A stretch of DNA of 64,000 bases from Bacteroidales bacterium (GTDB lineage Bacteria > Bacteroidota > Bacteroidia > Bacteroidales > Bacteroidaceae): the NCBI GenBank assembly GCA_015060865.1, contig SUXS01000013.1, forward strand, positions 47,312 through 111,311, given 5' to 3'. Numbering within the stretch: position 1 is the stretch's first letter; the number at the start of each line of letters is the position of its first letter. The notes below the pieces were generated by a model, which was given only the letters and a program-made list of their open reading frames with translations, had not been told where the DNA came from and did not search any database. Below, one piece after another: positions 46,613 through 57,112 of the stretch. A program made the position numbers and the translations under genes.

Positions 46613-47866
46613 TTATCGTTTGCTGGTCACTTCTGCTACATACTTGTCAATCTCTGCAATGAAAGCGTCGCCTACGGGCACGTTGTTCTTCAAGCAGAAC
46701 ATGTCGTATACTGCCTGCCAAGGCATAGCCTTCTGCTCTTCCATGACGCCGAGCACCTTGAAGCCTTCGCCGGCAAGTTCGTATTGAGCAAGCAACTCCT
46801 TCGGCTCGAGCAATGCGCGGAGCATACACTTCTGTGCTGAGCGTGAACCGATGACGTAAGCACCGATACGGTTGATTGAGCCGTCGAAGAAGTCGAGGCC
46901 GTAGTGTACGCGGTCAAGAGCACCGGCACGTACGATTTCGAAGAAGAGTTCCTGTGTGGGGTCGTCCATGATGGTCACGTGGTCAGAATCCCAACGTACG
47001 GGACGTGATACGTGGAGCATAAGTTCCTTCACGAAGGGAAGTACGGCGCTCACCTTGTCGGCAGGGCTCTCGGTGGGATGATAGTGACCGGTGTCGATGG
47101 TCAGGATCTTGTCGTTCTTGGCTGCGTATGCGGTGTAGAAATCGTGTGAACCTACGGTGAAGCTTTCGAGACCGATACCGAATACCTTACCCTCGATACA
47201 ATCCTTCATCATGGGCTGTTCCTTGGCGAAGATCTCATCGAGTGACTGCTTCAGCAAGTTGCGGTAGAGAGCGTGGTTTACGCTTACGTCCTTGCAGCCG
47301 TCGTGTACCCAAAGGTTCATGATACAGGGGTCGCCCTGTGCCTCACCCATCGCATTGGCGATGTCGCGGCAGCGCTTGCTATGCTCAATCCAGAAGTCGC
47401 GGATGCCCTTGTCGGGGTTAGAGAGTGAAAGGTTACCACTCTTGGGGTGTGAGAATGAGGTAGAGTTGAAGTCGAGCTTGGTGTCGTGCTCCTTACCCCA
47501 GTCGATCCAGCTCTGGAAATGCTCTACAGATACTTCGTCGCGGTCTACTACCTTGCCTTGGAAGTCACCATATATTTCGTGGAGATTGAGACGGTGTGTA
47601 CCGGGGATGAGTGACTTTGCCTTCAGCACATCCTGACGGAGCTCGTCGATGTTGCGTGCTGCACCGGGGAAGTCGCCGGTAGACTGGATACCGCCAGAGA
47701 GGGCACCTGCTTGTACTTCAAAGCCCTTCACGTCGTCGGCCTGCCAGCAGTGCATGCTGAGGTGGAAGTCCTGCAACTGTTCCAACACCTTGTCTGTGTC
47801 AATACCAAGAGCTGCGTAGCGCTCCTTTGCAATCTCATACGATTTCAAAATAAGTTCTTCTTTCAT
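46613..47866 (-). CDS. rhaA: L-rhamnose isomerase
   Basis: A 417-residue cytoplasmic enzyme converting L-rhamnose to L-rhamnulose. The family start (YEIAKERYAALGIDTDKVLEQL), LHLSMHCWQADDVKGFE-like region near 30-50, the metal-binding stretch with LDFNSTSFSHPKSGN (about 130-145), and DTGHYHPTE (about 265) with active-site His and Glu are visible. Length matches E. coli RhaA (419). It lies between rhaB (38 bases) and the MFS gene (19 bases). Confidence 0.96.
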   Translation of the reverse strand: MKEELILKSYEIAKERYAALGIDTDKVLEQLQDFHLSMHCWQADDVKGFEVQAGALSGGIQSTGDFPGAARNIDELRQDVLKAKSLIPGTHRLNLHEIYGDFQGKVVDRDEVSVEHFQSWIDWGKEHDTKLDFNSTSFSHPKSGNLSLSNPDKGIRDFWIEHSKRCRDIANAMGEAQGDPCIMNLWVHDGCKDVSVNHALYRNLLKQSLDEIFAKEQPMMKDCIEGKVFGIGLESFTVGSHDFYTAYAAKNDKILTIDTGHYHPTESPADKVSAVLPFVKELMLHVSRPVRWDSDHVTIMDDPTQELFFEIVRAGALDRVHYGLDFFDGSINRIGAYVIGSRSAQKCMLRALLEPKELLAQYELAGEGFKVLGVMEEQKAMPWQAVYDMFCLKNNVPVGDAFIAEIDKYVAEVTSKR

Positions 47867-47904
47867 ATTGATTCTATTTTTAAAAGTTGTTATTCATTCT
47901 TGGT

Positions 47905-49377
47905 TTAAATGTCTTCTCTATACACCTTCATATATTGCTCATATCCCTTCTTCCAAGCCTCGGCATCTTCGGGAGTGAAGGTGGCGGTCTCTACAGAAGT
48001 TGCGATGAGACGACGCATAGCTGCAATATTCTCTACGATACCAGCTGCCTTGGCCTGCAGCATGATGTTGCCGATAGCAGTACATTCGCTCGGGCCAGCT
48101 ACTACGGGTACGCCTACAGCGTTGCAGGTGAACTGGTTGAGAAGGTTGTTGCGCGAGCCGCCACCGATAACGTGCAGTGCCTCGATGGGGAACGGAGCCA
48201 TCTGTTGCAGATAGCCGAATACCTGACGGTAGCGCAGGGCCAAGCTGTCGAAAATGCAGCGGGTGAGCTCGCCATAGGTCTCGGGCACGGGCTGTGAGGT
48301 TTCGCGGCAGTACTGCTTGATGGCCTCAATCATGGAGGTGGGGTTAGCGAAGCAGGGCGCATCGGGGTTGATGATGCTGCGGAAGGCGGGCACTGCCAGG
48401 GCTGCATCGATGAGTGCACTGTATGAGTAGTCCTCTGTCCATTCCTTGCGGCAGCGCTCCAGGAGCCACATGCCGCAGATATTCTTCAGGAAGCGTGTAG
48501 TACCCTCTACACCACCTTCGTTGGTGAAGTTCTTGTCGAAGCTCTCGGCATTAATGATGGCATCTTTCACTTCGATACCCATCAGTGACCAGGTTCCTGA
48601 GCTCAAGTAGGCGAAGCGCTCGCTCATGGCTGGCACGGCAGCTACGGCCGATGCGGTATCGTGACCGGCTACGGCAATCACAGGGATGGCGCCAAGGCCT
48701 GTCTGGCGCTGTATCTCCTCGCTGAGCACACCGATTTGCTCGCCGGGGAATACGAAGCGCCCAAACTGCTCGGCACGTATACCACACACGTCGAGCAGCT
48801 CCTGCTCCATCTGCTTGGTGCGGGGGTTGAGAATCTGTGAGGTTGATGCGATGGTATACTCTGTCACCTTCTCGCCTGTCAGCATATAGGAGAGGGCATC
48901 GGGCACGAAGAGAATCTTGTCGGCTGCTTCCAAGGCACTGTCGCCTGCACGGTGCAGGGTGTAGAGCTGGAAAAGCGAGTTGAAGTTCATGAACTGGATG
49001 CCCGTAAGGTCATATACATGCTCCTTGGGTACTTGCTTGAAGTACTCTTCCATCATCCCCACCGTATGGGGGTCGCGGTAGCAGTAAGGGTTGCGCAGCA
49101 GACCGCCGTCCTTGCCAATGAAAGCGAAGTCGACGCCCCAGGTATCGATACCTACCGAAGTGATTTCAATACCTTCGCGGGCCACTACTTTAAGACCGCC
49201 GATGATTTCGTTGTACAGGGCATAGATGTCCCAGAAGAAGTGTCCGCCAGTCTCAATGATATGATTGGGGAAGCGGGTGAGTTCGCGTAGCTCAAGGCCT
49301 GCCTCGGAGAGCGTACCCAGAATGGTGCGTCCACTCGTGGCACCGAGGTCCACCGCAAAGAAATGTGTTTGTTCCAT
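47905..49377 (-). CDS. rhaB: Rhamnulokinase (FGGY family)
   Basis: A 490-residue cytoplasmic sugar kinase that phosphorylates L-rhamnulose. The N-terminal ATPase-fold motif is FAVDLGATSGRTILG, followed by SVGIDTWGVDFAF and AGHDTASAVAAVP (about 225-240), and the C-terminal HVIGGGSRNNLLNQ phosphate-binding loop. I start at the ATG at 49377 (MEQTHFF) rather than the GTG three codons upstream. It is the first gene of the rha operon. A -7 box TATATTTG lies at 49426-49419. No regulator gene (rhaR/rhaS type) and no rhamnulose-1-phosphate aldolase is adjacent. Confidence 0.95.
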   Translation of the reverse strand: MEQTHFFAVDLGATSGRTILGTLSEAGLELRELTRFPNHIIETGGHFFWDIYALYNEIIGGLKVVAREGIEITSVGIDTWGVDFAFIGKDGGLLRNPYCYRDPHTVGMMEEYFKQVPKEHVYDLTGIQFMNFNSLFQLYTLHRAGDSALEAADKILFVPDALSYMLTGEKVTEYTIASTSQILNPRTKQMEQELLDVCGIRAEQFGRFVFPGEQIGVLSEEIQRQTGLGAIPVIAVAGHDTASAVAAVPAMSERFAYLSSGTWSLMGIEVKDAIINAESFDKNFTNEGGVEGTTRFLKNICGMWLLERCRKEWTEDYSYSALIDAALAVPAFRSIINPDAPCFANPTSMIEAIKQYCRETSQPVPETYGELTRCIFDSLALRYRQVFGYLQQMAPFPIEALHVIGGGSRNNLLNQFTCNAVGVPVVAGPSECTAIGNIMLQAKAAGIVENIAAMRRLIATSVETATFTPEDAEAWKKGYEQYMKVYREDI

Positions 49378-49418
49378 ATAATCCACGTCAGGTAATCAGA
49401 TTAAACCTTTTTAGCAAG

Positions 49419-49426
49419 CAAATATA
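49419..49426 (-). promoter_or_regulatory. -7 box for the rha operon
   Basis: TATATTTG on the minus strand, about 42 bases upstream of rhaB. No TTTG is seen at the -33 distance, which would fit a promoter needing an activator (inference). Confidence 0.5.
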
Positions 49427-49638
49427 ACCGATTTTTCTTTTCTCACCATGTAAAAAACGATTTTTCTTTATCAAGCAGATTAAGATTAGGGAGAGCAGAG
49501 TCTACGGACATAGGTACAATAATTTAGATCACAAGTGGTTTCCCTCTTTTCCTTTTTTATCTTTGAGAAAAATTCAAGGATACTTGCACTCGCTGTAAAA
49601 ATACCGAAGCAGTTTCGTATTTTTCGCTCGTTTATACG

Positions 49639-49646
49639 TATCTTTG
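49639..49646 (+). promoter_or_regulatory. -7 box for the PBP4-type gene
   Basis: TATCTTTG, 13 bases before the ATG at 49660. Confidence 0.55.
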
Positions 49647-49659
49647 TAGCCTTTTTACT

Positions 49660-51054
49660 ATGAAACGATACAAGTCTATACTTATCTTTGGGGTCATATC
49701 CTTAAGTATGGCAGCTCAAGGCATTCATGAGCGCATCGGGTCCTTATTGGAAGATGCCCTACTGACAACTACCGATGCATCAATAGCGGTATATGATCTC
49801 ACCGACGACACACTGCTGTTCAGCCACAGAGCCGACAAGCTATGCCGCCCAGCCTCGACCTTAAAGCTTGTCACCGCTATCTCGGCACTTCGCCATCTCG
49901 GGACGGAGTATACCATCAATACAGAACTGCGATACACCGGTACAATAACTCCAGACAGCATACTCTGTGGAGACCTCTACATCGTAGGAGGGTTCGATTC
50001 CGAGTTCACATCGGAGAACATGGACACCCTTATCGCTGCCATACCCCAAGCGGGAATACGCTATATCACAGGGCATGTATTTGCAGACGCCAGCATGACA
50101 GACTCCATCTATTGGGGGCGGGGGTGGTGCTGGGACGACGCTCCAGCCTCATTCCAGGCATACTACTCACCATTGATACTCGAAAAGGGATGCGTAGAAG
50201 TCTGCGTAACCCCCACTAAAGCAGACAGTACAGCAACCGTGGTATGCCTCCCTCACTCCACCTGGTACGACGTGAGCAACCACACCACATGCTACAACGA
50301 CTCGGCAGGTCCTCTACGTATCACACGCGACTGGTTGCAAGGCAAGAACACGATTACCGTAACTGGCAACGTGGCAGAGCCATCCACTGAGAAACTGAGT
50401 ATACACACATCCGATACGCACTTCAGTGCACTGTTCAACGAACGACTCCTACGTTCAGGAGTAGGAGCTTGTGCTTTCAGTTACGGAACATGTCCCGACT
50501 CATCTACGCTCATTGCTGCCATTCAACGCCCCATAAGCCAAGTGGTAGGCCAGGCACTCAAGGAGAGCGACAATCTTAGTGCCGAGGCACTTTTCTTCCA
50601 CATACCAACAAGAAACAAAAGAACATCCATATCAGCCTACGATGCCAGTCAACAGATCGACTCACTCACACGGATCATCAGCACAGACACACGCAAACTA
50701 CCTCATAAAATCGTTGACGGCAGCGGACTCTCCAACTATAATATGGTGAGTGCGCATCTGCTGCTCGAGTATCTCTGCTATGCATATAGCCAACCAGCCA
50801 TCTATCAAATGTTAAGAGAAGCTCTACCCCACAGCGGCACAGACGGAACACTAAAATACCGCATGGGCCGAAAAGACATGCGTGGCCGTATCGTTGCAAA
50901 AACAGGAAGCATGACCGGAGTAAGCACTCTGGCAGGGTATGCCACGAAAAAGAACGGACATGTGCTGGCCTTTGTAATCATGAACCAGAATGTCGTAAAG
51001 CTGTCACAAGCCCGCACCTGGCAAGATAAGCTATGCAAAGTGCTTTGCGAGTAA
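49660..51054 (+). CDS. dacB: D-alanyl-D-alanine carboxypeptidase/endopeptidase (PBP4, S13 family)
   Basis: A 464-residue exported peptidoglycan hydrolase that trims or cleaves peptide crosslinks in the periplasm. A signal peptide (1-19, ending SMAAQ) is followed by the three penicillin-binding motifs: S66-T-L-K69 (SxxK, PASTLKLV), S303-D-N305 (SxN) and K414-T-G416 (KTG, AKTGSMTGVSTLAGY). The spacing between the first two is large, as in PBP4 with its inserted domains II and III. Leader length is very short. It is upstream of the M16 peptidase gene, which has its own promoter. Confidence 0.93.
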   Translation: MKRYKSILIFGVISLSMAAQGIHERIGSLLEDALLTTTDASIAVYDLTDDTLLFSHRADKLCRPASTLKLVTAISALRHLGTEYTINTELRYTGTITPDSILCGDLYIVGGFDSEFTSENMDTLIAAIPQAGIRYITGHVFADASMTDSIYWGRGWCWDDAPASFQAYYSPLILEKGCVEVCVTPTKADSTATVVCLPHSTWYDVSNHTTCYNDSAGPLRITRDWLQGKNTITVTGNVAEPSTEKLSIHTSDTHFSALFNERLLRSGVGACAFSYGTCPDSSTLIAAIQRPISQVVGQALKESDNLSAEALFFHIPTRNKRTSISAYDASQQIDSLTRIISTDTRKLPHKIVDGSGLSNYNMVSAHLLLEYLCYAYSQPAIYQMLREALPHSGTDGTLKYRMGRKDMRGRIVAKTGSMTGVSTLAGYATKKNGHVLAFVIMNQNVVKLSQARTWQDKLCKVLCE

Positions 51055-51103
51055 AAAATCATCACCATATAAATAATCTCCATTTATTTCATAAAAAAAT
51101 AAA

Positions 51104-51111
51104 TATCTTTG
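51104..51111 (+). promoter_or_regulatory. -7 box for the M16 peptidase gene
   Basis: TATCTTTG. It overlaps the first codon of a longer TTG-started frame (51109), which argues for the ATG at 51160 as the true start. Confidence 0.6.
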
Positions 51112-51159
51112 CAGACAAGAAGCATAATCACATTTATTTATAATTTAATTATTATTTGT

Positions 51160-54069
51160 ATGAAAAAGTTTTTATTTTCTATGCTGTCCGTAGTGGCCGC
51201 CACGCTGATGCTCTCATCATGTGCCGGCAAGCGCAGCTACGAGACCGTCGACGGCGACCCCATGCAGAGCCGTATCTACACATTGGACAATGGATTGAAG
51301 GTGTACCTCACCGTCAATAAGGAAACACCGCGCATACAGACCTACATCCCCGTGCGTGTGGGTGGCAAGAACGACCCGGCCGAGACTACCGGCCTTGCCC
51401 ACTATTTCGAGCACCTGATGTTCAAGGGCACCGAGAACTTCGGCACACAGAACTACGCCGAGGAGAAGCCCCTGCTCGACCAGATTGAGGCACTCTTCGA
51501 GGTGTACCGCACCAAGACCGACGAGGCCGAGCGCACCGCCATCTACCGCCAGATCGACAGCCTCTCCTACGAGGCATCCAAGCTCGCTATCCCCAACGAG
51601 TATGACAAGCTGATGGCCGCCATCGGTGCCGACGGCACCAACGCCTACACCAGCTTCGACGTCACCTGCTACATCGAGGACATCCCCGCAAACCAGCTAG
51701 AGAACTGGGCAAAGATACAGGCCGACCGCTTCAAGCACAACGTCATCCGTGGCTTCCACACCGAGCTGGAGACCGTATATGAGGAGAAGAACATGAGCCT
51801 CACCCGCGACAGCCGCAAGCTCAACGAAGCCATGTTCTCGGCCCTGTTTACCCACCATCCCTACGGCACGCAGACCGTACTTGGTACACAGGAGCACCTC
51901 AAGAACCCCTCCATCACCAATATCAAGAACTATTACAAGCAGTGGTACGTACCCAACAATATGGCCATCTGTATGTCGGGCGACTTCGACTTCGATGAGG
52001 CGATGGACATCATCGAGAAGTACTTTGGCGACATGCAGCCCAACCCCGAGCTGCAGATGATGAGCTTCGAGCCCGAGGCCGAGATCACCGAGCCCATCGT
52101 GCGCGAGGTGTGGGGCCTGGAGTCAGAGCGCGTAGCCCTCGCATGGCGCTTCCCCGGTGCCGCATCCGACGAGGCACTCATGCTCAGCGTCATCGATGCC
52201 ATCATGAACAATGGTATGGCTGGCCTCATCGACCTCAACCTCATGCAGGACCAGAAGCTGCTCTCAGCCTACTCGTTCCCCTACGACCAGACCGACTATA
52301 CGGCCTACTTCCTGCAGGGTGCGCCCAAACAGGGGCAGTCGCTCGATGAGGTGAAGGAGCTGCTGCTCGCACAGATCGACGCCCTGCGCCGTGGCGACTG
52401 GGACGAGTCGTTGCTCGCTGCCGGCATCGCCAACTACAAACTGCAGGTGCAGCAGATGCTCGAGGACAACAGTTCGCGTGCCGATCTCTTCGTCACCAGC
52501 TTCGTCAACGGACAGCCCTGGGCCGATATGGTACACCGCGTAGAGCGCATGGAGCAGATCACCAAGGCCGATGTCGTGGCCTTTGCCAATGCCCACCTCA
52601 AGGACAACAACTACGCCATCGTATACAAGCGTCAGGGGCAAGACCCCAACGTGAAGAAGATTGCCAAGCCCGCCATCACACCTATCTTCATGAATCGCGA
52701 CACCACCAGCGCCTTCCTCCGCGAGGTGCAGGCATCGGTAGTGGCTCCCATCGAGCCTGTGTTTGTCGACTTCGAGAAGGACATGAGCCGCGGCACTGTA
52801 GGCAACCTGCCTCTACTGTATAAGAAGAATGAAATGAATGACATTTTCACTCTGCAGTACATCTTCGACTTTGGGGCCAACGAGATGAAGGCACTCTCTA
52901 CTGCTCGCGACTATCTCGATTATCTGGGCACATCAGACATGACTGCCGCTCAGATCAAGCAAGCCTTCTACAACCTCGCCTGCAGCTACTATATCAGTGT
53001 AGGCAACACGCAGACCATCATCAGCCTCAGTGGTCTGTCAGAGAATATGGCCGAGGCCATCACCCTGCTTGAGAAAGTCTTCGCTGACGCACAGCCCAAC
53101 GAGGCTGCTTATCAAGGCCTCGTGGATGACATCCTCAAATCACGCACCAATAACAAGACCAACCAGAACGCCAACTTCAGTATGCTACGCCAATATGGCC
53201 TCTATGGTACCAATACCCCCGCTAAGAACATCCTTAGCGAAAAGGAACTCAAGAGTATGAAGCCGACAACATTGATTGAGACCATCGCTCAGCTCCCCAG
53301 CTATGAGCACCGCGTGCTCTACTACGGCCCCATGGCCATGGAGGAGGTATCGGCTACCGTGGCTGGTCTGCACAAGGTACCTGCTGAGCTGAAGCCCATG
53401 GCGAAGAACGAGGCCTTCCAGTACCAGCGTGTCGATGAGGACATCGTCTACATAGCCCCCTACGACGCCAACCAGATATACATGTCGGCCGTATCAAATC
53501 AAGGCGAACAGTACGATGTAGCGAAGACCCCCATCATCACCCTCTACAACGAATACTTCGGTGGTGGCATGAACAGCATCGTATTCCAAGAGATGCGTGA
53601 GGCTCGTGGACTCGCTTACAGTGCTTCGGCTCGCATGATTGAACCTTGGCGAGTAGAGGATCCCACCTACTACTCGACCTACATCGCTACGCAGAACGAC
53701 AAGATGATCGATGCCCTCACCGCCTTCGATGAGATTATCAATAATATGCCTGTAAGCGAGCAAGCTTTTAATATAGCCAAGGAGGCCCTCATCAGCCGCC
53801 TGCGCACCGACCGCATCACGCGCGACCGCGTGCTCAGTTACTACCTCGACCAAGAGGACTTGGGCCTTACAGAGGACACGCGTCGCCAGCTCTACGAAGC
53901 AGTGCAGGGCATGACACTGGCCGATGTGGTAGCCTACCAGCAGGCCAATGTCAAGAACCGCAAATACATCACCTGCATCCTCGGTCGCGAAGCCGACCTC
54001 GACATGAAGTCCTTGGAGCAGTGGGGCAAGATTATCCGCCTCACCCCCGAAGACATCTTCGGATATTGA
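51160..54069 (+). CDS. M16 family zinc metallopeptidase, predicted lipoprotein
   Basis: A 969-residue pitrilysin-type peptidase. The signal ends in LMLSSC, so it is probably lipidated and periplasmic or outer-membrane associated. The inverted zinc motif HxxEH is His81-Tyr-Phe-Glu84-His85, and the third ligand Glu is in ELETVYEEKNMS (about 203-211). Four M16 domains fit the length: two in each half, the second half being the usual inactive copy with the R/Y substrate motif in FGGGMNSIVFQEMREARGLAYS (split here as FGGGMNSI and EARGLAYS). Codon use is strongly C-ending through the first two thirds. It sits between dacB and the convergent frd genes and ends at a perfect terminator hairpin. Confidence 0.92.
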   Translation: MKKFLFSMLSVVAATLMLSSCAGKRSYETVDGDPMQSRIYTLDNGLKVYLTVNKETPRIQTYIPVRVGGKNDPAETTGLAHYFEHLMFKGTENFGTQNYAEEKPLLDQIEALFEVYRTKTDEAERTAIYRQIDSLSYEASKLAIPNEYDKLMAAIGADGTNAYTSFDVTCYIEDIPANQLENWAKIQADRFKHNVIRGFHTELETVYEEKNMSLTRDSRKLNEAMFSALFTHHPYGTQTVLGTQEHLKNPSITNIKNYYKQWYVPNNMAICMSGDFDFDEAMDIIEKYFGDMQPNPELQMMSFEPEAEITEPIVREVWGLESERVALAWRFPGAASDEALMLSVIDAIMNNGMAGLIDLNLMQDQKLLSAYSFPYDQTDYTAYFLQGAPKQGQSLDEVKELLLAQIDALRRGDWDESLLAAGIANYKLQVQQMLEDNSSRADLFVTSFVNGQPWADMVHRVERMEQITKADVVAFANAHLKDNNYAIVYKRQGQDPNVKKIAKPAITPIFMNRDTTSAFLREVQASVVAPIEPVFVDFEKDMSRGTVGNLPLLYKKNEMNDIFTLQYIFDFGANEMKALSTARDYLDYLGTSDMTAAQIKQAFYNLACSYYISVGNTQTIISLSGLSENMAEAITLLEKVFADAQPNEAAYQGLVDDILKSRTNNKTNQNANFSMLRQYGLYGTNTPAKNILSEKELKSMKPTTLIETIAQLPSYEHRVLYYGPMAMEEVSATVAGLHKVPAELKPMAKNEAFQYQRVDEDIVYIAPYDANQIYMSAVSNQGEQYDVAKTPIITLYNEYFGGGMNSIVFQEMREARGLAYSASARMIEPWRVEDPTYYSTYIATQNDKMIDALTAFDEIINNMPVSEQAFNIAKEALISRLRTDRITRDRVLSYYLDQEDLGLTEDTRRQLYEAVQGMTLADVVAYQQANVKNRKYITCILGREADLDMKSLEQWGKIIRLTPEDIFGY

Positions 54070-54118
54070 TACCACACATTGGATGCGGTGAGAAATACCC
54101 ATTTCATCGGAAATTACC

Positions 54119-54150
54119 CCATTAGCCCCAGCCGGGGCTAATGGCATTTT
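54119..54150 (+). terminator. Terminator after the M16 gene
   Basis: Perfect 11-bp stem CCATTAGCCCC (54119-54129) / GGGGCTAATGG (54134-54144) followed by CATTTTA. The rest of the 54070-54397 gap holds only the frd terminator below and no recognisable gene. Confidence 0.75.
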
Positions 54151-54348
54151 ATGGCCTGTACGACGTACAGATATACAATGTATGGCCGTGAACCGCTATG
54201 CATCCTTCTTGCGTGATCTAGGCTACTGTGGGTTCACTCATGCTGATATGAGACACTCCTTTGTGATAGAAGTGCGAAAAGTATTTCAGTGATGACTGAA
54301 TTGAGATCTTGACAGAACTATAGGGAAGACGTCTTCTCAAGAAATAGA

Positions 54349-54374
54349 ATAGGGTGACCGCATGGCCACCCTAT
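54349..54374 (-). terminator. Terminator-like hairpin after frdB
   Basis: ATAGGGTG (54349-54356) pairs with CACCCTAT (54367-54374); on the minus strand it is followed by a moderately T-rich tail (TCTATTTCTT). It lies 24 bases past the frdB stop. Confidence 0.55.
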
Positions 54375-54397
54375 CTTGCTATATGCTCAACAAAGGT

Positions 54398-55153
54398 TTA
54401 GTCCTTCATCTTAGCCTTGAGGAACTCGCGGTTGAGGCGAGCGATGTTGCTGATGCTTACGCACTTGGGGCACTCGGCCTCGCAGGCACGGGTGTTGGTG
54501 CAGTTACCGAAGCCGAGCTCATCCATGCGGGCAAGCATAGCCTTGGCGCGGCGGGCTGCCTCTACCTTACCCTGGGGAAGGAGGGCGAGCTGGCTCACCT
54601 TGGCTGAAACGAAGAGCATGGCCGAACCGTTCTTACAAGCAGCTACGCAGGCACCGCAACCGATACATGCAGCAGCGTCCATAGCTTCGTCGGCGATGGG
54701 CTTGGCGATGGGTATAGCGTTGGCATCGGGGATACCACCGGTGTTTACTGACACGTAACCACCAGCCTGCATGATCTTATCGTATGCAGAGCGGTCTACC
54801 ATCAGGTCGCGGATCACGGGGAAGCCAGCCGAGCGCCAGGGCTCTACGGTGATGGTGTCGCCATCCTTGAAGCGGCGCATGTAGATCTGGCAGGTGGTAG
54901 CACCTGTAGCGGGACCGTGGGGGTGACCATTGATGTAGAGTGAGCACATACCGCAGATACCTTCACGACAGTCGTGGTCGAAGGCAATGGGTTCCTTGTT
55001 CTCGTTTACCAACTGCTCGTTGAGGATGTCGAGCATCTCGAGGAAAGAGGTATCGCCGGGGATATCTTTCATCTGGTAGGTTTCAAATGCGCCCTTCTCC
55101 TTAGGACCTCTCTGGCGCCAAACCTTAAGTGTGAAACTTATATTCTTGTCCAT
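54398..55153 (-). CDS. frdB: Fumarate reductase/succinate dehydrogenase iron-sulfur subunit
   Basis: A 251-residue electron-transfer subunit carrying three clusters on the cytoplasmic face of the complex. Ligands are visible: Cys62, Cys67, Cys70 and Cys88 for the [2Fe-2S] cluster, and Cys163, Cys166, Cys169, Cys173 with Cys218, Cys224, Cys228, Cys231 for the [4Fe-4S] and [3Fe-4S] (or second cubane) centres. In anaerobic Bacteroidales this complex reduces fumarate to succinate. Gene order is frdC-frdA-frdB, with 15 bases from frdA. Confidence 0.95.
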   Translation of the reverse strand: MDKNISFTLKVWRQRGPKEKGAFETYQMKDIPGDTSFLEMLDILNEQLVNENKEPIAFDHDCREGICGMCSLYINGHPHGPATGATTCQIYMRRFKDGDTITVEPWRSAGFPVIRDLMVDRSAYDKIMQAGGYVSVNTGGIPDANAIPIAKPIADEAMDAAACIGCGACVAACKNGSAMLFVSAKVSQLALLPQGKVEAARRAKAMLARMDELGFGNCTNTRACEAECPKCVSISNIARLNREFLKAKMKD

Positions 55154-55168
55154 GATTTTCTTCGTTTT

Positions 55169-57112
55169 TTAAGATTTATAGTTACGTGTCTGTACCTTGA
55201 TGTACTCATAGTTGAGCGGTTCCTTAAGGAGTTCAGGTTTCTTGCCCTCACCCTCGTACTTCCAGCAAGCAACGTATGAGAACTCATCGTCGCGACGCAG
55301 TGCCTCGCCTTCGGGAGTCTGGTACTCTTCACGGAAGTGGCCACCGCATGACTCCTCGCGGTTGAGCGCGTCGTAAGCCATGAGCTTGCCGGTCTCGATG
55401 AAGTCCCACAGACGGAGTGCCTTCTCCAGCTCGATGTTGAGTGAGTTGGCCTCGCCTGGAATGCGGAGGTCGCTCCAGAATACCTTCTCGAGGGCTGTGA
55501 TCTTCTCGATAGCGGTCTTGAGCGATGCGTCGGTACGAGCCATACCCACGAAGTCCCACATGATGTGGCCGAGCTCCTTGTGGATAGAGTCTACAGAGCG
55601 TGTACCCTTGATAGCCATGAGCTTGTCGATCTTGGCCTGTACCTCCTTCTCGGCTTGCTCGAACTCGGGCAGGTCGGTAGAGAAGCGGGGAACCTGGATC
55701 TGGTCGCTGAGGTAGTTCTGAATAGTGTAGGGGAGCACGAAGTAACCGTCGGCCAAGCCCTGCATGAGGGCAGAGGCACCGAGGCGGTTGGCACCGTGGT
55801 CAGAGAAGTTGGCCTCACCGATGGCAAACAAGCCGGGGATAGAGGTCTGCAACTCGTAGTCAACCCAGATACCACCCATGGTGTAGTGGATGGCGGGGAA
55901 GATCATCATAGGAGTCTTGTAGGGGTTCTCATCGGTGATCTCCTCGTACATGTCGAAGAGGTTACCGTAGCGGGCACGTACTACATCCTCGCCCAGACGC
56001 TCGATGGCGTACTTGAAGTCGAGGAATACGGCCAGACCCGTATTGTTCACACCGAAGCCGGCATCGCAACGCTCCTTGGCAGCACGTGAAGCCACGTCGC
56101 GGGGAACGAGGTTACCGAAGGCGGGATAGCGGCGCTCGAGGTAGAAGTCGCGGTCCTCATCGGGGATGTCGTTGGGCTTCTTGGTACCTGCCTGCAGGGC
56201 CTTGGCATCCTCAAGCTTCTTGGGCACCCAGATGCGGCCGTCGTTACGGAGCGACTCAGACATCAAGGTCAGCTTTGACTGCTTGTCACCGTGTACGGGG
56301 ATACAGGTGGGGTGAATCTGTGCGAAGGCGGGGTTAGCGAAGTAAGCACCCTTGCGGTAGCACTGCATGGCAGCCGAACCGTTGCTACCCATAGCGTTGG
56401 TAGAGAGGAAGAAGGTGTTGCCATAACCGCCGGTACCGATAACTACGGCGTGGGCAGAGAAGCGCTCGATCTTACCAGTCACGAGGTTGCGTGCGATGAT
56501 ACCACGTGCACGGCCATCGATGATAACGAGGTCGAGCATCTCGTAGCGGGTGTAGAGCTCTACGTTGCCCAACTCTACCTGACGGCTCAGTGCAGAGTAG
56601 GCACCGAGGAGGAGCTGCTGACCAGTTTGGCCGCGGGCATAGAACGTACGGGATACCTGAGCACCACCGAATGAACGGTTGTCGAGCAAGCCACCGTATT
56701 CGCGAGCGAAGGGAACACCCTGTGCTACGCACTGGTCGATGATGGCGTTAGAAACCTCGGCGAGGCGGTATACGTTAGCCTCACGTGCACGGTAGTCACC
56801 ACCCTTGATGGTATCGTAGAAGAGACGGTATACAGAGTCACCGTCGTTCTGATAGTTCTTAGCAGCATTGATACCGCCCTGTGCAGCGATAGAGTGTGCA
56901 CGGCGCGGAGAGTCCTGGATGCAGAAGTTCTTCACCTTGAAGCCCATAGCGCCGAGTGAAGCGGCAGCAGAGGCTCCAGCCAAACCTGTACCCACAACGA
57001 TAACATCGAGCTTACGCTTGTTGGCGGGGTTCACCAACTTCTGATGTGCCTTGTAATTGGTCCATTTTTCTGCCAATGGGCCTTCAGGAATTTTTGAATC
57101 TATTTTTGACAT
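55169..57112 (-). CDS. frdA: Fumarate reductase/succinate dehydrogenase flavoprotein subunit
   Basis: A 647-residue FAD protein that carries out fumarate/succinate interconversion. The FAD dinucleotide fold is at about 37-60 ([18 protein letters not shown]), and [15 protein letters not shown] (about 81-95) contains the flavin-attachment region. The catalytic Arg/His region is in [14 protein letters not shown] and [16 protein letters not shown] stretches. The N-terminal extension and length fit the cytochrome b558-linked (type B) complexes of Bacteroides and Wolinella. It follows frdC after an unusual 226-base gap. Confidence 0.95.
   Translation of the reverse strand: MSKIDSKIPEGPLAEKWTNYKAHQKLVNPANKRKLDVIVVGTGLAGASAAASLGAMGFKVKNFCIQDSPRRAHSIAAQGGINAAKNYQNDGDSVYRLFYDTIKGGDYRAREANVYRLAEVSNAIIDQCVAQGVPFAREYGGLLDNRSFGGAQVSRTFYARGQTGQQLLLGAYSALSRQVELGNVELYTRYEMLDLVIIDGRARGIIARNLVTGKIERFSAHAVVIGTGGYGNTFFLSTNAMGSNGSAAMQCYRKGAYFANPAFAQIHPTCIPVHGDKQSKLTLMSESLRNDGRIWVPKKLEDAKALQAGTKKPNDIPDEDRDFYLERRYPAFGNLVPRDVASRAAKERCDAGFGVNNTGLAVFLDFKYAIERLGEDVVRARYGNLFDMYEEITDENPYKTPMMIFPAIHYTMGGIWVDYELQTSIPGLFAIGEANFSDHGANRLGASALMQGLADGYFVLPYTIQNYLSDQIQVPRFSTDLPEFEQAEKEVQAKIDKLMAIKGTRSVDSIHKELGHIMWDFVGMARTDASLKTAIEKITALEKVFWSDLRIPGEANSLNIELEKALRLWDFIETGKLMAYDALNREESCGGHFREEYQTPEGEALRRDDEFSYVACWKYEGEGKKPELLKEPLNYEYIKVQTRNYKS

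Noticed and set aside
53494..54147. 217-codon minus-strand frame over the end of the M16 gene
   Set aside because: It is antisense to a clear peptidase gene and runs into its terminator; composition is that of a shadow frame.
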